This document shows, in pieces, positions 34,112 through 43,259 of a stretch of 64,000 bases of DNA (positions within the stretch are counted from its first letter, which is position 1; each line of letters starts with the position of its first letter). A program made the translations under genes and the position numbers. The notes beneath the pieces were generated by a model, which had not been told where the DNA came from, did not search any database, and saw only the letters and a list, made by a program, of their open reading frames with translations. Source of the stretch: Caproicibacter sp047833665 (GTDB lineage Bacteria; Bacillota; Clostridia; Oscillospirales; Acutalibacteraceae); assembly GCA_047833665.1 (NCBI GenBank), contig CP181261.1, positions 248,001 to 312,000 on the forward strand, read 5' to 3'.

Positions 34112-36637
34112 TTATTCTTCCGGTTTCGGCTCATCTTGGATTTCTTCTGCAACATCATCAGAACCTTCATCCGCACTTCCGTCATCAACAGCTTCCTGTG
34201 CCTCTTCATCCTCATCGTGCGCAGTGCATGCAACCGTGACAACACGACTATTCTCGGTTAAACGCATCAGCAGTACGCCCTTGCTCGGCCTCTGGCACTG
34301 ACGAATGGACTGCGCAAGAATACGGATGATAATTCCATCGGATGAAATCAGGATAACATCGTCCTCTAAGCTAACTGCCTGAATGGCGGCAACATTACCA
34401 TACCGCTCTGTGTGGTAATTGAGCAGACCTTTACCGCCGCGGAATTGCGGGCGATAGTCGCTTTCCGGTGATAGACGACCAAAGCCTGTTTCGGAAACGG
34501 TGAGAACCAATGTACCCGGGTGCAAAACCACCATGCCAACAACACAATCACCCTCGGAAAGGGAAATCGCCTTCACGCCGCGCGCAGTACGGCCCATTTG
34601 TCTGGCATCCGTTTCATTAAACCGAATGGCCATACCCTGTTTTGTGGCAACCAAAAGGTCGTCCTTACCGCTGGTCAAGCGAACCCAAGACAGCTCATCG
34701 CCTTCATCCAATGTGATGGCAATAACACCGCCTTTGCGTGCCGTATTATAAGCGGAAAGTGCCGTGCGCTTAATGATTCCGTTTTTCGTCACCATAACAA
34801 GGAAGCTTTCCTCATCAAATTCAGGAACACGAATCATAGAGGTGACCTTTTCATTCTGCGCAATGGGTAAAAGATTTGCAATATTAATTCCTTTGGAAGT
34901 ACGTGCCCCTTCCGGAATTTCATAGCATTTCAGACGATACACGCGCCCAAAATTCGTAAAGAACAGGACATAATCATGCGAACCGATAACAAACATATCG
35001 GTGGCAACGTCTTCTTCGCGCCGCGTCATACCACTGACGCCGCGGCCGCCGCGCCTCTGTGTGCGGTAAATATCCGTTTTCTGCCGTTTGACATAACCAA
35101 AGCTGGTCATGGTCAGCATACATTCTTCTTTTGGAATTAAATCCTCAATATCAACCTCGCCGCTTACCGCTACAATTTCCGTACGGCGCTCGTCGCCGAA
35201 TTTATCGCGGATAGCGATGGATTCCTCTTTAATAATAGCCAACACGCGTTCCTCATGCGCAAGGATATCCTCATAATCGGCGATTTTTACAAGAAGCACC
35301 GACAGCTCGTCCTCCAGTTTCTGCCGTTCCAATCCAGTCAGACGGCCAAGCGGCATCTGGACAATCGCCTGCGTCTGCACGTCATCCAAGCCAAAGCGCT
35401 CGGTGAGTCTGGAACGCGCTTCCGGGATGGATTTGGAAGAACGAATGATATGAATAACCTCATCGATGTTATCCACCGCAATTTTAAGACCTTCCAATAC
35501 ATGGGCGCGGTCTTTTGCTTTTCTTAAATCATACTTTGTGCGGCGGCGAATAACGTCTTCCTGGAATTTTAAATATTCCAGTAAAATATCACGCAGAGTC
35601 AGGGTCTTCGGCACACCGTTTACAATGGCAAGCATGTTTACCCCGAATGTGGTCTGCATTTGCGTGTAAGAATACAGTTGGTTGAGTACAATTTGCGGAG
35701 AAGCGTCACGCTTTACCGTGATGACAATATGCATTCCTTCACGGTCAGAGTGATCTTCAATATTAGAAATGCCAGTGATTCGTTTTTCTTTCACCAAATC
35801 CGCAATGGATTCGATTAACCGCGCTTTGTTGACTTGATAAGGAAGTTCCGTTACAACGATATTAAAGCGTCCGTTCTTTTCTTCCTCGATTTCAGCGCGG
35901 GCGCGCACAACAATTCTGCCGCGGCCTGTTGCGTATGCAGCCCGAATTCCGCTGCGCCCCATAATGATGCCGCCGGTTGGAAAATCCGGCCCTTTAATAT
36001 GCTGCATCAGGTCTTCCAATGTGGCATCGCGGTTGTCAATCAGGGTACAAAGGCCATCGATAACCTCCCGCAAATTATGCGGCGGAATATTCGTTGCCAT
36101 GCCGACGGCGATTCCCGTGGAGCCATTGACCAAAAGATTTGGAAAATGGCTTGGCAGTACAACCGGTTCTTTCAGCCGGTCATCGTAGTTTGGCATGAAA
36201 TCGACGGTTTCCTTATCGATATCCTGCAGCATTTCCAGCGCAATTTTGCTCATACGCGCTTCGGTATATCGGTATGCCGCGGGCGGATCCCCGTCGATGG
36301 AACCGAAATTGCCATGGCCGTCCACCAGCATATAACGCATGGAAAAATCCTGTGCCAAACGCACCAGTGCATCATACACCGATGCATCACCATGCGGGTG
36401 ATAACTTCCCAACACCGAACCTACGGTGTCTGCACACTTGCGGTAGGCACGGTCCGGCATTAAACCGTTTTGAAACATGGTGTAAAGAATTCTTCTGTGG
36501 ACCGGTTTTAAGCCGTCACGCACATCCGGGAGCGCACGCGACATAATAACGGACATGGAATAATCGAGAAACGATTTTTTCATTTCCTTTTCAAGGTCCA
36601 CACTGATGATTCTGCTGTTTTCTTCAAACTCATCCAT
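34112..36637 (-). CDS. gyrA: DNA gyrase subunit A
   Basis: Breakage-reunion subunit of gyrase. With the ATG at 36637 (GGAGG 11 bp upstream) the protein is 841 residues; a GTG at 36682 is less likely. The winged-helix domain carries the catalytic Tyr124 in AYRYTEARM. The quinolone-resistance region reads HPHGDASVYD, so the position equivalent to E. coli Ser83 is Ala85, and Asp87 is conserved as Asp89. The C-terminal beta-pinwheel contains the GyrA box QRRGGRGVSGM, expected for gyrase rather than topoisomerase IV. The last 45 residues are strongly acidic. It lies between a YcxB-like gene and an LprI-like lipoprotein gene. Confidence 0.97.
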   Translation of the reverse strand: MDEFEENSRIISVDLEKEMKKSFLDYSMSVIMSRALPDVRDGLKPVHRRILYTMFQNGLMPDRAYRKCADTVGSVLGSYHPHGDASVYDALVRLAQDFSMRYMLVDGHGNFGSIDGDPPAAYRYTEARMSKIALEMLQDIDKETVDFMPNYDDRLKEPVVLPSHFPNLLVNGSTGIAVGMATNIPPHNLREVIDGLCTLIDNRDATLEDLMQHIKGPDFPTGGIIMGRSGIRAAYATGRGRIVVRARAEIEEEKNGRFNIVVTELPYQVNKARLIESIADLVKEKRITGISNIEDHSDREGMHIVITVKRDASPQIVLNQLYSYTQMQTTFGVNMLAIVNGVPKTLTLRDILLEYLKFQEDVIRRRTKYDLRKAKDRAHVLEGLKIAVDNIDEVIHIIRSSKSIPEARSRLTERFGLDDVQTQAIVQMPLGRLTGLERQKLEDELSVLLVKIADYEDILAHEERVLAIIKEESIAIRDKFGDERRTEIVAVSGEVDIEDLIPKEECMLTMTSFGYVKRQKTDIYRTQRRGGRGVSGMTRREEDVATDMFVIGSHDYVLFFTNFGRVYRLKCYEIPEGARTSKGINIANLLPIAQNEKVTSMIRVPEFDEESFLVMVTKNGIIKRTALSAYNTARKGGVIAITLDEGDELSWVRLTSGKDDLLVATKQGMAIRFNETDARQMGRTARGVKAISLSEGDCVVGMVVLHPGTLVLTVSETGFGRLSPESDYRPQFRGGKGLLNYHTERYGNVAAIQAVSLEDDVILISSDGIIIRILAQSIRQCQRPSKGVLLMRLTENSRVVTVACTAHDEDEEAQEAVDDGSADEGSDDVAEEIQDEPKPEE

Positions 36638-36713
36638 TTCAGGGGTATCCTCCTGCAATTTTGTTGCGTTCGGCCTGTGCACTTAAAAGCGCGCGTGCCG
36701 TTTCTTATGTTTT

Positions 36714-37370
36714 CTATATCTTCTTTGGTTTGGTTCCCGCAATAATAATCGCCTGAACATCCGGCAAAATGCGTGGTTTTATACAGCGCATGGGGATAAT
36801 CACCATCTTTTGCCCAAGTTTTCTTTTTGGGTCATCTTTTTCCGCCACATAAAGCACCAGCATATTATCAATTTGTGCATATTCCGCGGAACCGTCCAGT
36901 GGAATATCCCAGCGTTTCACACCGCGCCCAACCTGAATATGATCCGGATAAATTGTCATGCGTATGGTGTGGCCATCCGCGCTCGCGCGCGCTCTGGCCT
37001 TGTTGCTTTGATATGGAAATACGCCAAGTACAACAATTAAGGTAGCACAGGATGCCGCATAAAAATAGAACAAACGCCGGTATGTAGAGATGCCAATGGC
37101 CAAAAACACAATTGCCAATACTGCAAGTCCCGCCATAACCAGAATTGAAGTTTTTTTGTTCATGTGCAAATAACTCGAACGCTTTAAGCATTCGTAAATT
37201 TCCTCTTCTTTCAGCACATAAGAAAGTTCAATTCCGGTTTGTTGTTCCCCAAACTCTTGATTTTCGGCCGAAACCAGTTTCGATCCTTGAAAGTCGGGAC
37301 TTGGATAATCGGAATCGTCCGGCTCCGGTGGTACTGCGTTTTGATCATTTTCTCTTGTTTTGCTGCTCAT
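36714..37370 (-). CDS. YcxB-like domain membrane protein
   Basis: A 218-residue protein with a disordered acidic N-terminus (about 1-50), two membrane helices (SILVMAGLAVLAIVFLAIG and FYFYAASCATLIVVLGVF), and a C-terminal YcxB-like PH-type domain. The family pattern is seen as IYPDHIQVGRGVKRWDIPLD, MLVLYVAEKD and MVIIPMRCI. It sits between gyrB and gyrA, on the same strand, and may be part of the gyrB-gyrA transcript. Function unknown; the family is common in Firmicute membranes. Confidence 0.78.
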   Translation of the reverse strand: MSSKTRENDQNAVPPEPDDSDYPSPDFQGSKLVSAENQEFGEQQTGIELSYVLKEEEIYECLKRSSYLHMNKKTSILVMAGLAVLAIVFLAIGISTYRRLFYFYAASCATLIVVLGVFPYQSNKARARASADGHTIRMTIYPDHIQVGRGVKRWDIPLDGSAEYAQIDNMLVLYVAEKDDPKRKLGQKMVIIPMRCIKPRILPDVQAIIIAGTKPKKI

Positions 37371-37480
37371 CTCTTTTGTCTCCTTAATACAATAAACGTT
37401 TCGGCATGTCCTTCACTATCATATAAGATTACTCAAACAGAAAAGATCGAACCTTGTATGCTTGGCATTATGCAGATTGA

Positions 37481-39421
37481 TTAAATATCAAGATTTTGCA
37501 CAAATTTTGCATTTTCTTCAATAAATGCTCGGCGCGGCTCCACTTTGTCACCCATCAGAATGGTAAATGCTTCATCCGCAGCGGCCGCATCTTCCACTTC
37601 CACACGCAGCATCATTCTCGTTTCCGGGTTCATAGTGGTTTCCCACAACTGCTCAGGATCCATTTCACCAAGACCTTTGTAACGCTGGATTTCATATCCG
37701 GAAACAAGTTCTTTCATCATTCGGTCACGTTCTTGGTCAGAGTAAGCGTAATAATGTTTTTTTGCCTTTGTTAAGCGATAAAGCGGAGGTTGTGCCAAAT
37801 AAACATGTCCTTCTTCCACAAGCGGTTTCATAAAGCGGAAGAAAAAGGTCAGAAGCAGAGTTCGAATGTGAGATCCGTCAACATCGGCATCCGCCATGAT
37901 AATAATTTTACCGTAACGAAGTTTGTTGATATCGAATTCATCCCCGATTCCGCACCCAAGCGCGGTAACAATCGGCATCAGCTTTTCATTTCCGTAAACT
38001 TTATCAAGCCTTGCCTTTTCCACATTCAGCATTTTTCCCCAAAGCGGCAGTATGGCCTGATATCTCCGGTCGCGTCCTCCTTTTGCGGAACCGCCGGCGG
38101 AATCACCTTCCACAATATAGATTTCCGTTTCCTCCGGATTACGGCTTTGGCAGTCCGCCAATTTTCCGGGCAGCGAAGCATTTTCCAGCGCAGATTTGCG
38201 CCGCACCATATCGCGGGCTTTTCTTGCAGCCTCTCTTGCATGGGAAGCTGCTAAGGCTTTGTCAAAAATTGCTCTGGCAACAGATGGATTTTCCTCCAAA
38301 TAAGCGGAAAGTTTTTCGGAAACCATTGAATTTACCAGTGTGCCAATTTCCGAGTTGCCCAAACGTGCTTTCGTCTGTCCCTCAAACTGTGCTTCCCGCA
38401 GTTTTACACTGATAATGACAGTGAGACCTTCTCGGAAATCTTCACCGGAAAGATTTTTGTCGCCTTCTTTTAAAAGATTAAATTTACGTCCGTAATCATT
38501 CATCACCCGCGTTAAAGCCCGCCGAAATCCGTCGACATGCGTGCCGCCGTCAGTTGTATGAATATCATTTGCAAAAGAAAGCATCAGCTCATTGTAAGAA
38601 TCATTGTACTGCATGGCGATTTCCGCCGTGGCAGATTCATCCGGAGCAACTGCCGAAAAATAAATGACATCCGGGTGAATGACTTCAACCGCTTTTTTCT
38701 TGTTGATATATTCAACAAAACTGCTGATTCCGCCCTCATAGTGAAAATCATCTTCCCGGCGATTTTCCGGATCGCGCTCATCTGTCAGACGAATGTGCAC
38801 ACCGGCATTTAAAAATGCCTGTTCACGCAGACGCGTCTGCAGAGTTTCATAATCATAAACAGTGGTTTCTTTAAAAATTTCCGGATCTGCCTGAAAACGC
38901 ACGCGCGTCCCTACGCGGTCGGTACTGCCGCGCTTTTCCAATTCGGTTACAGGCTTTCCGCGTTCAAAGCGCTGAAAATAGACATATCCGTCTTTAAACA
39001 CTTCCACTTCCAGCCATTTTGAAAGCGCATTGACCACACTTGCGCCCACGCCGTGTAACCCGCCGGATACCTTGTATCCGCCGCCGCCGAATTTTCCGCC
39101 TGCGTGCAGCATGGTGTAAACAACCGTTACCGTTGGAATACCCACTTGGTGATGAATTCCAACAGGAATTCCGCGGCCGTTGTCCGTAACGCAGATCACG
39201 TTTTCTGGAAGAATTTCAACTTCGATTTTGTCACAATAGCCGGCAAGAGCTTCATCAATCGCATTGTCCACAATCTCATATACCAAATGATGCAGACCGC
39301 GCGGCCCTGTGGAACCGATATACATGCCGGGGCGTTTTCGGACGGCTTCCAGTCCTTCTAAAACCTGAATTTCACTTTCGTCGTATTCGTTGTTTGTCTG
39401 TGTGACCTTGCCAAACTCCAA
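37481..39421 (-). CDS. gyrB: DNA gyrase subunit B
   Basis: ATPase subunit of gyrase, 646 residues, normal Firmicute length. GHKL ATPase motifs are DNAIDEALAGYCDKIEV with the catalytic Glu region, VTDNGRGIPVG, and GVGASVVNALSKWLEV. The TOPRIM domain shows EGDSAGGSAKGGRDR and IIIMADADVDGSHIR with metal-binding acids, and the tail PPLYRL...RYKGLGEMDPEQLWETTM is the gyrase B end. The start is TTG at 39421 with GGAGGG 5 bp upstream; no ATG alternative fits. Preceded by two zinc-ribbon membrane-protein genes instead of the usual remB directly. Confidence 0.98.
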   Translation of the reverse strand: MEFGKVTQTNNEYDESEIQVLEGLEAVRKRPGMYIGSTGPRGLHHLVYEIVDNAIDEALAGYCDKIEVEILPENVICVTDNGRGIPVGIHHQVGIPTVTVVYTMLHAGGKFGGGGYKVSGGLHGVGASVVNALSKWLEVEVFKDGYVYFQRFERGKPVTELEKRGSTDRVGTRVRFQADPEIFKETTVYDYETLQTRLREQAFLNAGVHIRLTDERDPENRREDDFHYEGGISSFVEYINKKKAVEVIHPDVIYFSAVAPDESATAEIAMQYNDSYNELMLSFANDIHTTDGGTHVDGFRRALTRVMNDYGRKFNLLKEGDKNLSGEDFREGLTVIISVKLREAQFEGQTKARLGNSEIGTLVNSMVSEKLSAYLEENPSVARAIFDKALAASHAREAARKARDMVRRKSALENASLPGKLADCQSRNPEETEIYIVEGDSAGGSAKGGRDRRYQAILPLWGKMLNVEKARLDKVYGNEKLMPIVTALGCGIGDEFDINKLRYGKIIIMADADVDGSHIRTLLLTFFFRFMKPLVEEGHVYLAQPPLYRLTKAKKHYYAYSDQERDRMMKELVSGYEIQRYKGLGEMDPEQLWETTMNPETRMMLRVEVEDAAAADEAFTILMGDKVEPRRAFIEENAKFVQNLDI

Positions 39422-39494
39422 ATTAAACCCTCCAGTTGATCTGCAATTTGTTTCCTATTCGAACTGTCATTGGAAAATCGGAATTGACTGTGGC

Positions 39495-39797
39495 CTAAAG
39501 TGGTCCATACCTGACCGTATAGGGAATCAATAACCTGGTAACCATAACACCGAGAATTGTTGCCGAAAACAAAACCGTTAAGTTGATGGACGGTATTTTG
39601 ATCAGGCAAAGATTCATTCCAATAAGCAACAGTGATGAAATGGTATACAGTGCAAAGCGGCTTGTTCTGCCATAGATGCGGAAAATACCACCGCAGTGCG
39701 GACAAATACCTTGTTTTGTGTTTTTAGATTTTTTTACATCCGGATACAGGAATCTCGCCCCGCAGTAGGGGCACAGAGGAAGTTTTAACATCTTCAT
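39495..39797 (-). CDS. Small zinc-ribbon membrane protein A
   Basis: A 100-residue protein with an N-terminal zinc ribbon (CPYCGARF, then CPHCGG about 20 residues later) and two hydrophobic segments (FALYTISSLLLIGMNLCLI and LTVLFSATILGVMV). GGAAGGG precedes the ATG. It resembles the next upstream gene in layout and in the motif spacing, so the two are likely paralogues. They interrupt the conserved remB-gyrB adjacency. No named family is recognised and the function is unknown. Confidence 0.75.
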   Translation of the reverse strand: MKMLKLPLCPYCGARFLYPDVKKSKNTKQGICPHCGGIFRIYGRTSRFALYTISSLLLIGMNLCLIKIPSINLTVLFSATILGVMVTRLLIPYTVRYGPL

Positions 39798-39806
39798 TGC
39801 CCTTCC

Positions 39807-40196
39807 TTATCGATGCGTGGTATGTCCTGTAAATGTTTTTCTGCCCGGTCCGGTCCCGGGGCGGCTTCTTTTTGGAACTGCCTTCCTGCGGACAGCCGGT
39901 TTTTTCAGCCGAACCAAAAAAACGGAAATCAGATAAAAAAGCAAAAACGGTAGCAAAATCAGCAGAAGCAGCCATACATCCAGCGGAAGTATTTCCACAA
40001 ATCCAAGAGTAAAGAAAATTGCGCTGACCAAAATAGCTAAAAAAGCAAACAGGTACACCAGTCGGTCCAGCACAATATTGGAAACTCTTCCGCACTTCGG
40101 ACAAAGGTATTCTCCCTGAGTCTTCAGTGCCCAAGTTTTAATAAGCCCAATTTTATACCCGCAGTGCGGACAGCGCGGTTTCCGAAATTTCTTCAT
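39807..40196 (-). CDS. Small zinc-ribbon membrane protein B
   Basis: A 129-residue protein with an N-terminal zinc ribbon (CPHCGYKIG and CPKCGRVSN), two hydrophobic segments (LVYLFAFLAILVSAIFFTLG and LLLLILLPFLLFYLISVFL), and a very basic C-terminal tail (KKPAVRRKAVPKRSR and onwards) that would suit binding nucleic acid or anionic lipid. It ends 9 bp before its paralogue and begins 15 bp after remB on the same strand. The basic tail is absent from protein A. Unknown function. Confidence 0.75.
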   Translation of the reverse strand: MKKFRKPRCPHCGYKIGLIKTWALKTQGEYLCPKCGRVSNIVLDRLVYLFAFLAILVSAIFFTLGFVEILPLDVWLLLLILLPFLLFYLISVFLVRLKKPAVRRKAVPKRSRPGTGPGRKTFTGHTTHR

Positions 40197-40211
40197 AAAT
40201 ACTCCTCTTGT

Positions 40212-40481
40212 TTAAAGTTTGGAAGTAGCGTTTGCAATTGCTGCACGTTTGAGCAAAGTTAAGGATGAAATTTGTGAAATATAGACCGTTGTTGTATCTC
40301 CGTGTTTACAAAGGATAAAAGATTTTGGCATTTCCATGGAAACATTGATTACACGGCCGGATTTCTGCGCGGCCGCAAGCATATCCCGTGTTGTTTGGGA
40401 AATGGTAGATGTTTCTATGTCAAAAATGCCGATGATATCTTTCATTAAAACCACAGTGTCCTGACCTAAATGAAGATACAT
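40212..40481 (-). CDS. remB: DUF370/RemB-like regulatory protein
   Basis: An 89-residue member of the DUF370 family (RemA/RemB), small DNA-binding regulators of matrix genes in Bacillus. Seen: MYLHLGQDTVVLMKDIIGIFD at the start (trimmed to the first 20 residues), SQTTRDMLAAAQKSGRVINV, and SFILCKHGDTTTVYISQIS. Its position between recF and gyrB matches remB (yaaB) in Bacillus. Expected to act in the cytoplasm as a ring-like oligomer on DNA, by family analogy. The remB name rests on position plus length. Confidence 0.88.
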   Translation of the reverse strand: MYLHLGQDTVVLMKDIIGIFDIETSTISQTTRDMLAAAQKSGRVINVSMEMPKSFILCKHGDTTTVYISQISSLTLLKRAAIANATSKL

Positions 40482-40547
40482 GGTTTTCGCCCTTTTCTCC
40501 GCGCGTTTCTATAAAAATTCCGTTTCCACGCGGGAAAACGGTAGATT

Positions 40548-41618
40548 TTATTCTTTTGCAATCAGGTTGCCGCCTTCCATATAAAACATTGCTTTATCTG
40601 CCGCCGGAATCATGGCAACAGGTTCACAACAAGTTAAAAACACCTGAAATTCCGTTAAGTGATTTAACAAATAATCCTGTCGGCCGGCGTCAAGTTCGCT
40701 CATTACATCGTCCAAAAATACAACCGGTTTATCCTCGTTCATGCGGCTGAGCAATTCTGCTTCCGCAAGTTTTAATGCAAGCACGGCACTGCGTTTTTGT
40801 CCTTGGGAAGCATAGGAACGAGCATAAAGCCCATCGACAAAAATATCGATGTCATCTCGGTGCGGGCCGACTGTTGTGTAGCCATTTGCAATATCATCGC
40901 CGCGCCTTTTGCTGAGTTCCTGATAAAGGTTTTCGGCGCTTGCTCGGTAGGAAAGAGAAAGTGTTTCCCTTTCGGCACTGATACCGGAATAAAATTTAGT
41001 AGCCGGTTTGCTGAGTGCCTGAATATACGATTTTCTCTGATGAATAATTTTTTCTCCAAATTGGCAAAGTCTTTCATCCCAAATTGTAAGGGTATCCATC
41101 AGTTCCGCATGATGCGGTATATCTTTTAACAGCGCATTGCGCTGGAAAAGGGTTCGGTTATAACCGGAAAGCAAGGATGCATACCCCGGTTTGAGCTGGC
41201 ACAGAGCGGAATCAATAAAATCTCGGCGTAAAGCCGGCCCTCCGCGTACCAAAGAAAGGTGTTCCGGCGAAAAAACCACAGCGCAGAATTTTCCGATGAG
41301 TGCCGAACAAGAGTTTTTAGAAACGCCGTTTAGTTCTAAAGTTTTGCGGCCCTGTGTGATGGTGATTTTTGCGGTTTGTTCGCGGCTTTCGCTGTAAAAA
41401 TGCATGTTCAGCAGAGCTGTTTTTTCTTCGTTTCCCACAAGTTCCGCATCTTTGGCACTTCGAAAAGAGCGTTCCCCTGTAAAAAGCCACATGGCTTCCA
41501 AAAGATTTGTTTTACCTTGGGCATTTTGGCCGTATATGACGTTTACGCCTGAACATGGAGAAAATTCCCCACCGTGCAAATTCCGAAAGTTTTTCCATGC
41601 AAGTTTACGCACGTTCAA
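40548..41618 (-). CDS. recF: DNA replication and repair protein RecF
   Basis: SMC-like ATPase that helps load RecA at gaps and stalled forks. About 356 residues. Walker A GQNAQGKTNLLEAM (about residue 30), Walker signature YASQGQKRSAVLALKLAE and Walker B VVFLDDVMSELDAGR. I choose the TTG at 41618, which overlaps the S4-gene stop as TTGA and lies 8 bp after GAGGTG; a GTG at 41627 has no spacing. Part of the dnaA-dnaN-S4-recF-remB-gyrB transcript order. Confidence 0.96.
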   Translation of the reverse strand: MNVRKLAWKNFRNLHGGEFSPCSGVNVIYGQNAQGKTNLLEAMWLFTGERSFRSAKDAELVGNEEKTALLNMHFYSESREQTAKITITQGRKTLELNGVSKNSCSALIGKFCAVVFSPEHLSLVRGGPALRRDFIDSALCQLKPGYASLLSGYNRTLFQRNALLKDIPHHAELMDTLTIWDERLCQFGEKIIHQRKSYIQALSKPATKFYSGISAERETLSLSYRASAENLYQELSKRRGDDIANGYTTVGPHRDDIDIFVDGLYARSYASQGQKRSAVLALKLAEAELLSRMNEDKPVVFLDDVMSELDAGRQDYLLNHLTEFQVFLTCCEPVAMIPAADKAMFYMEGGNLIAKE

Positions 41619-41833
41619 TTGGCGCACACCTCATAGATCTGCTGATCCACTTGTGCCCAGTCGCCCGGACGCATCTTTTTGCCTCGCATGGTACAAATTT
41701 CTCCATTGACTATCACGCGGCCGCTCTGAATTGCTTGTTTTGCTTGACCGCCGGTTTCAAAAACACCGGCAAGTTTGAGCAGAGCATCCAATCGGATAAA
41801 TTCAGTTTTTATGATAATTTTTTCTTTTTTCAT
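41615..41833 (-). CDS. S4-domain RNA-binding protein, YaaA type
   Basis: A 72-residue S4-like protein always found between dnaN and recF in Firmicutes. The S4 core is visible as IRLDALLKLAGVFETGGQAK, with AIQSGRVIVNGEICTMRGKK following. It presumably binds structured RNA, possibly ribosomal. Its stop overlaps the recF start by four bases, and it begins 11 bp after dnaN, so the three are translationally linked. Confidence 0.92.
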   Translation of the reverse strand: MKKEKIIIKTEFIRLDALLKLAGVFETGGQAKQAIQSGRVIVNGEICTMRGKKMRPGDWAQVDQQIYEVCAN

Positions 41834-41844
41834 GCGCTATTTCC

Positions 41845-42954
41845 TCATTCTGCCGAACTTTTCAGTCGAACAGGAAGCACGAGAAACAGGAAAGAATTTC
41901 CTTCCGGCGGTAAAATACGCATTGGGCTTAATGGCCCGTTCATTTGTATCCGGATTTCATCGCATTCCGTATTGCGCAGTGCATCGAGCAGAAAACGGTT
42001 GTTAAAGCCGATCTCTAGAGAATCGCCGGATATTTGTGCTGCAAGTTTATCGTTTGCACGTCCGATTGCTGTGGAGCAAGAAACTCGAATTTCATTATTT
42101 TCGAAAATGCAGCGCACCGGGCTTTTCAGTCTGTCTGTAATAAGGAGCGAAACTCGTTCAACGCTGTTGATGAAATTTTGTGTTGATACTTTAAGTTCTG
42201 TGGAGCAGTCTTTTGGAATTGCTGCTCGGTAGTCCAGAAAATCTCCTTCCAGCAGACGTGAAATTACGGTGTAGTTGTCAATGCTGAATAGAATGTGTCT
42301 TCTGCCGATTTGCAATTCTACTTCGCTTTCATCATCGCTCAAAAGTTTTAGTACTTCGGAAAGTGTTTTTCCCGGTACAACGAAACTGGTATTTAATGTG
42401 CTTTGTACTGTTTCTTCGCGGATTGCAAGTCGATATCCATCGACGGAAATGAGGCGGATGTGATTGGGCTCTAGTTCAAAGAGGGTGCCGGTGTGAATCG
42501 GCTTGGCATCGTTGTCTGCTACGGCGAATAATGTTTGATGAATCATGCTGTGCAGAGTTGTACTTGGTATTTTTAGGGTTGTTTCTCCGCTGACGGAGGG
42601 AAGCTCCGGATATTCTTGTGCAGGTATGCCGACAATGGAATATTCTGCCTCTCCGCTTTTAATAATTGCCATTTGTTTTTCGTCGCTGCTGATGGTTACT
42701 TCCGGAGCCGGCAGCCGTCTGACAATTTCGCTGAATAGTCTGGCGTTTAGAACGATGCTTCCTTTTTCTTCTACGCTGCAGTCAAAGACAGTTGTGATGC
42801 CTAATTCCAAATCATAGCCGCATAGAAAAACTGAGTTTTCTTCTGTGCGAATCAGAATACCTTCAAGTGCCGGAACGGAAGATTTGGTAGAGACAGCTTT
42901 TTGGATATTCAACACCGCTTCATTCAGTTTTTGTTTATCACAGGTTATTTTCAT
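41845..42954 (-). CDS. dnaN: DNA polymerase III beta sliding clamp
   Basis: Ring-shaped processivity clamp that tethers replication polymerases to DNA; three repeated domains in about 369 residues. Start MKITCDKQKLNEAVLNIQKA is the classic DnaN N-terminus and is placed at 42954 with GGTGAG just before; an in-frame ATG at 42969 would overlap its own ribosome site. The C-terminal LVLPVRLKSS matches the usual end, where many clamps have a P-x-R-L. It follows dnaA after 305 bp of non-coding sequence holding DnaA-box-like motifs. Confidence 0.97.
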   Translation of the reverse strand: MKITCDKQKLNEAVLNIQKAVSTKSSVPALEGILIRTEENSVFLCGYDLELGITTVFDCSVEEKGSIVLNARLFSEIVRRLPAPEVTISSDEKQMAIIKSGEAEYSIVGIPAQEYPELPSVSGETTLKIPSTTLHSMIHQTLFAVADNDAKPIHTGTLFELEPNHIRLISVDGYRLAIREETVQSTLNTSFVVPGKTLSEVLKLLSDDESEVELQIGRRHILFSIDNYTVISRLLEGDFLDYRAAIPKDCSTELKVSTQNFINSVERVSLLITDRLKSPVRCIFENNEIRVSCSTAIGRANDKLAAQISGDSLEIGFNNRFLLDALRNTECDEIRIQMNGPLSPMRILPPEGNSFLFLVLPVRLKSSAE

Positions 42955-43259
42955 GATCTCACCGCTCATTTCCTCATATAAATAAATAGAAATGTTTTTT
43001 TTCAGTAACAGGAGTAGTATGTGCTGAAAAGTTGAAAATATTGGAATTCCGCGCCGCTTCTAGGTTTTTGGCCGATTTTTCTTTGAAAAAAGACTGTTGG
43101 AAACATGTTAACACTTTGTATTTTTTTTGAGTTTTTAACACACTGTTGAAAACTCTGTGGGAAATGTTGAAAAAAAGTTTAAAATTCTGTGGAATACCAA
43201 AATCGAGTTTTTATCACTTTCCAACAGGTTTGTGGAATGTTGAATCTTTTTTCAACAAT
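42955..43259. other. dnaA-dnaN intergenic region, likely part of oriC
   Basis: About 305 bp, AT-rich. It holds three imperfect DnaA-box-like 9-mers on the plus strand: TGTGGGAAA (43156-43164), TGTGGAATA (43188-43196) and TGTGGAATG (43231-43239). It also has repeated TGTTGAAAA/TTTTCAACA motifs. The consensus TGTGGATAA itself is not present here. Placement between dnaA and dnaN matches one half of the bipartite Bacillus oriC. Which half is active cannot be told from sequence. Confidence 0.6.
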
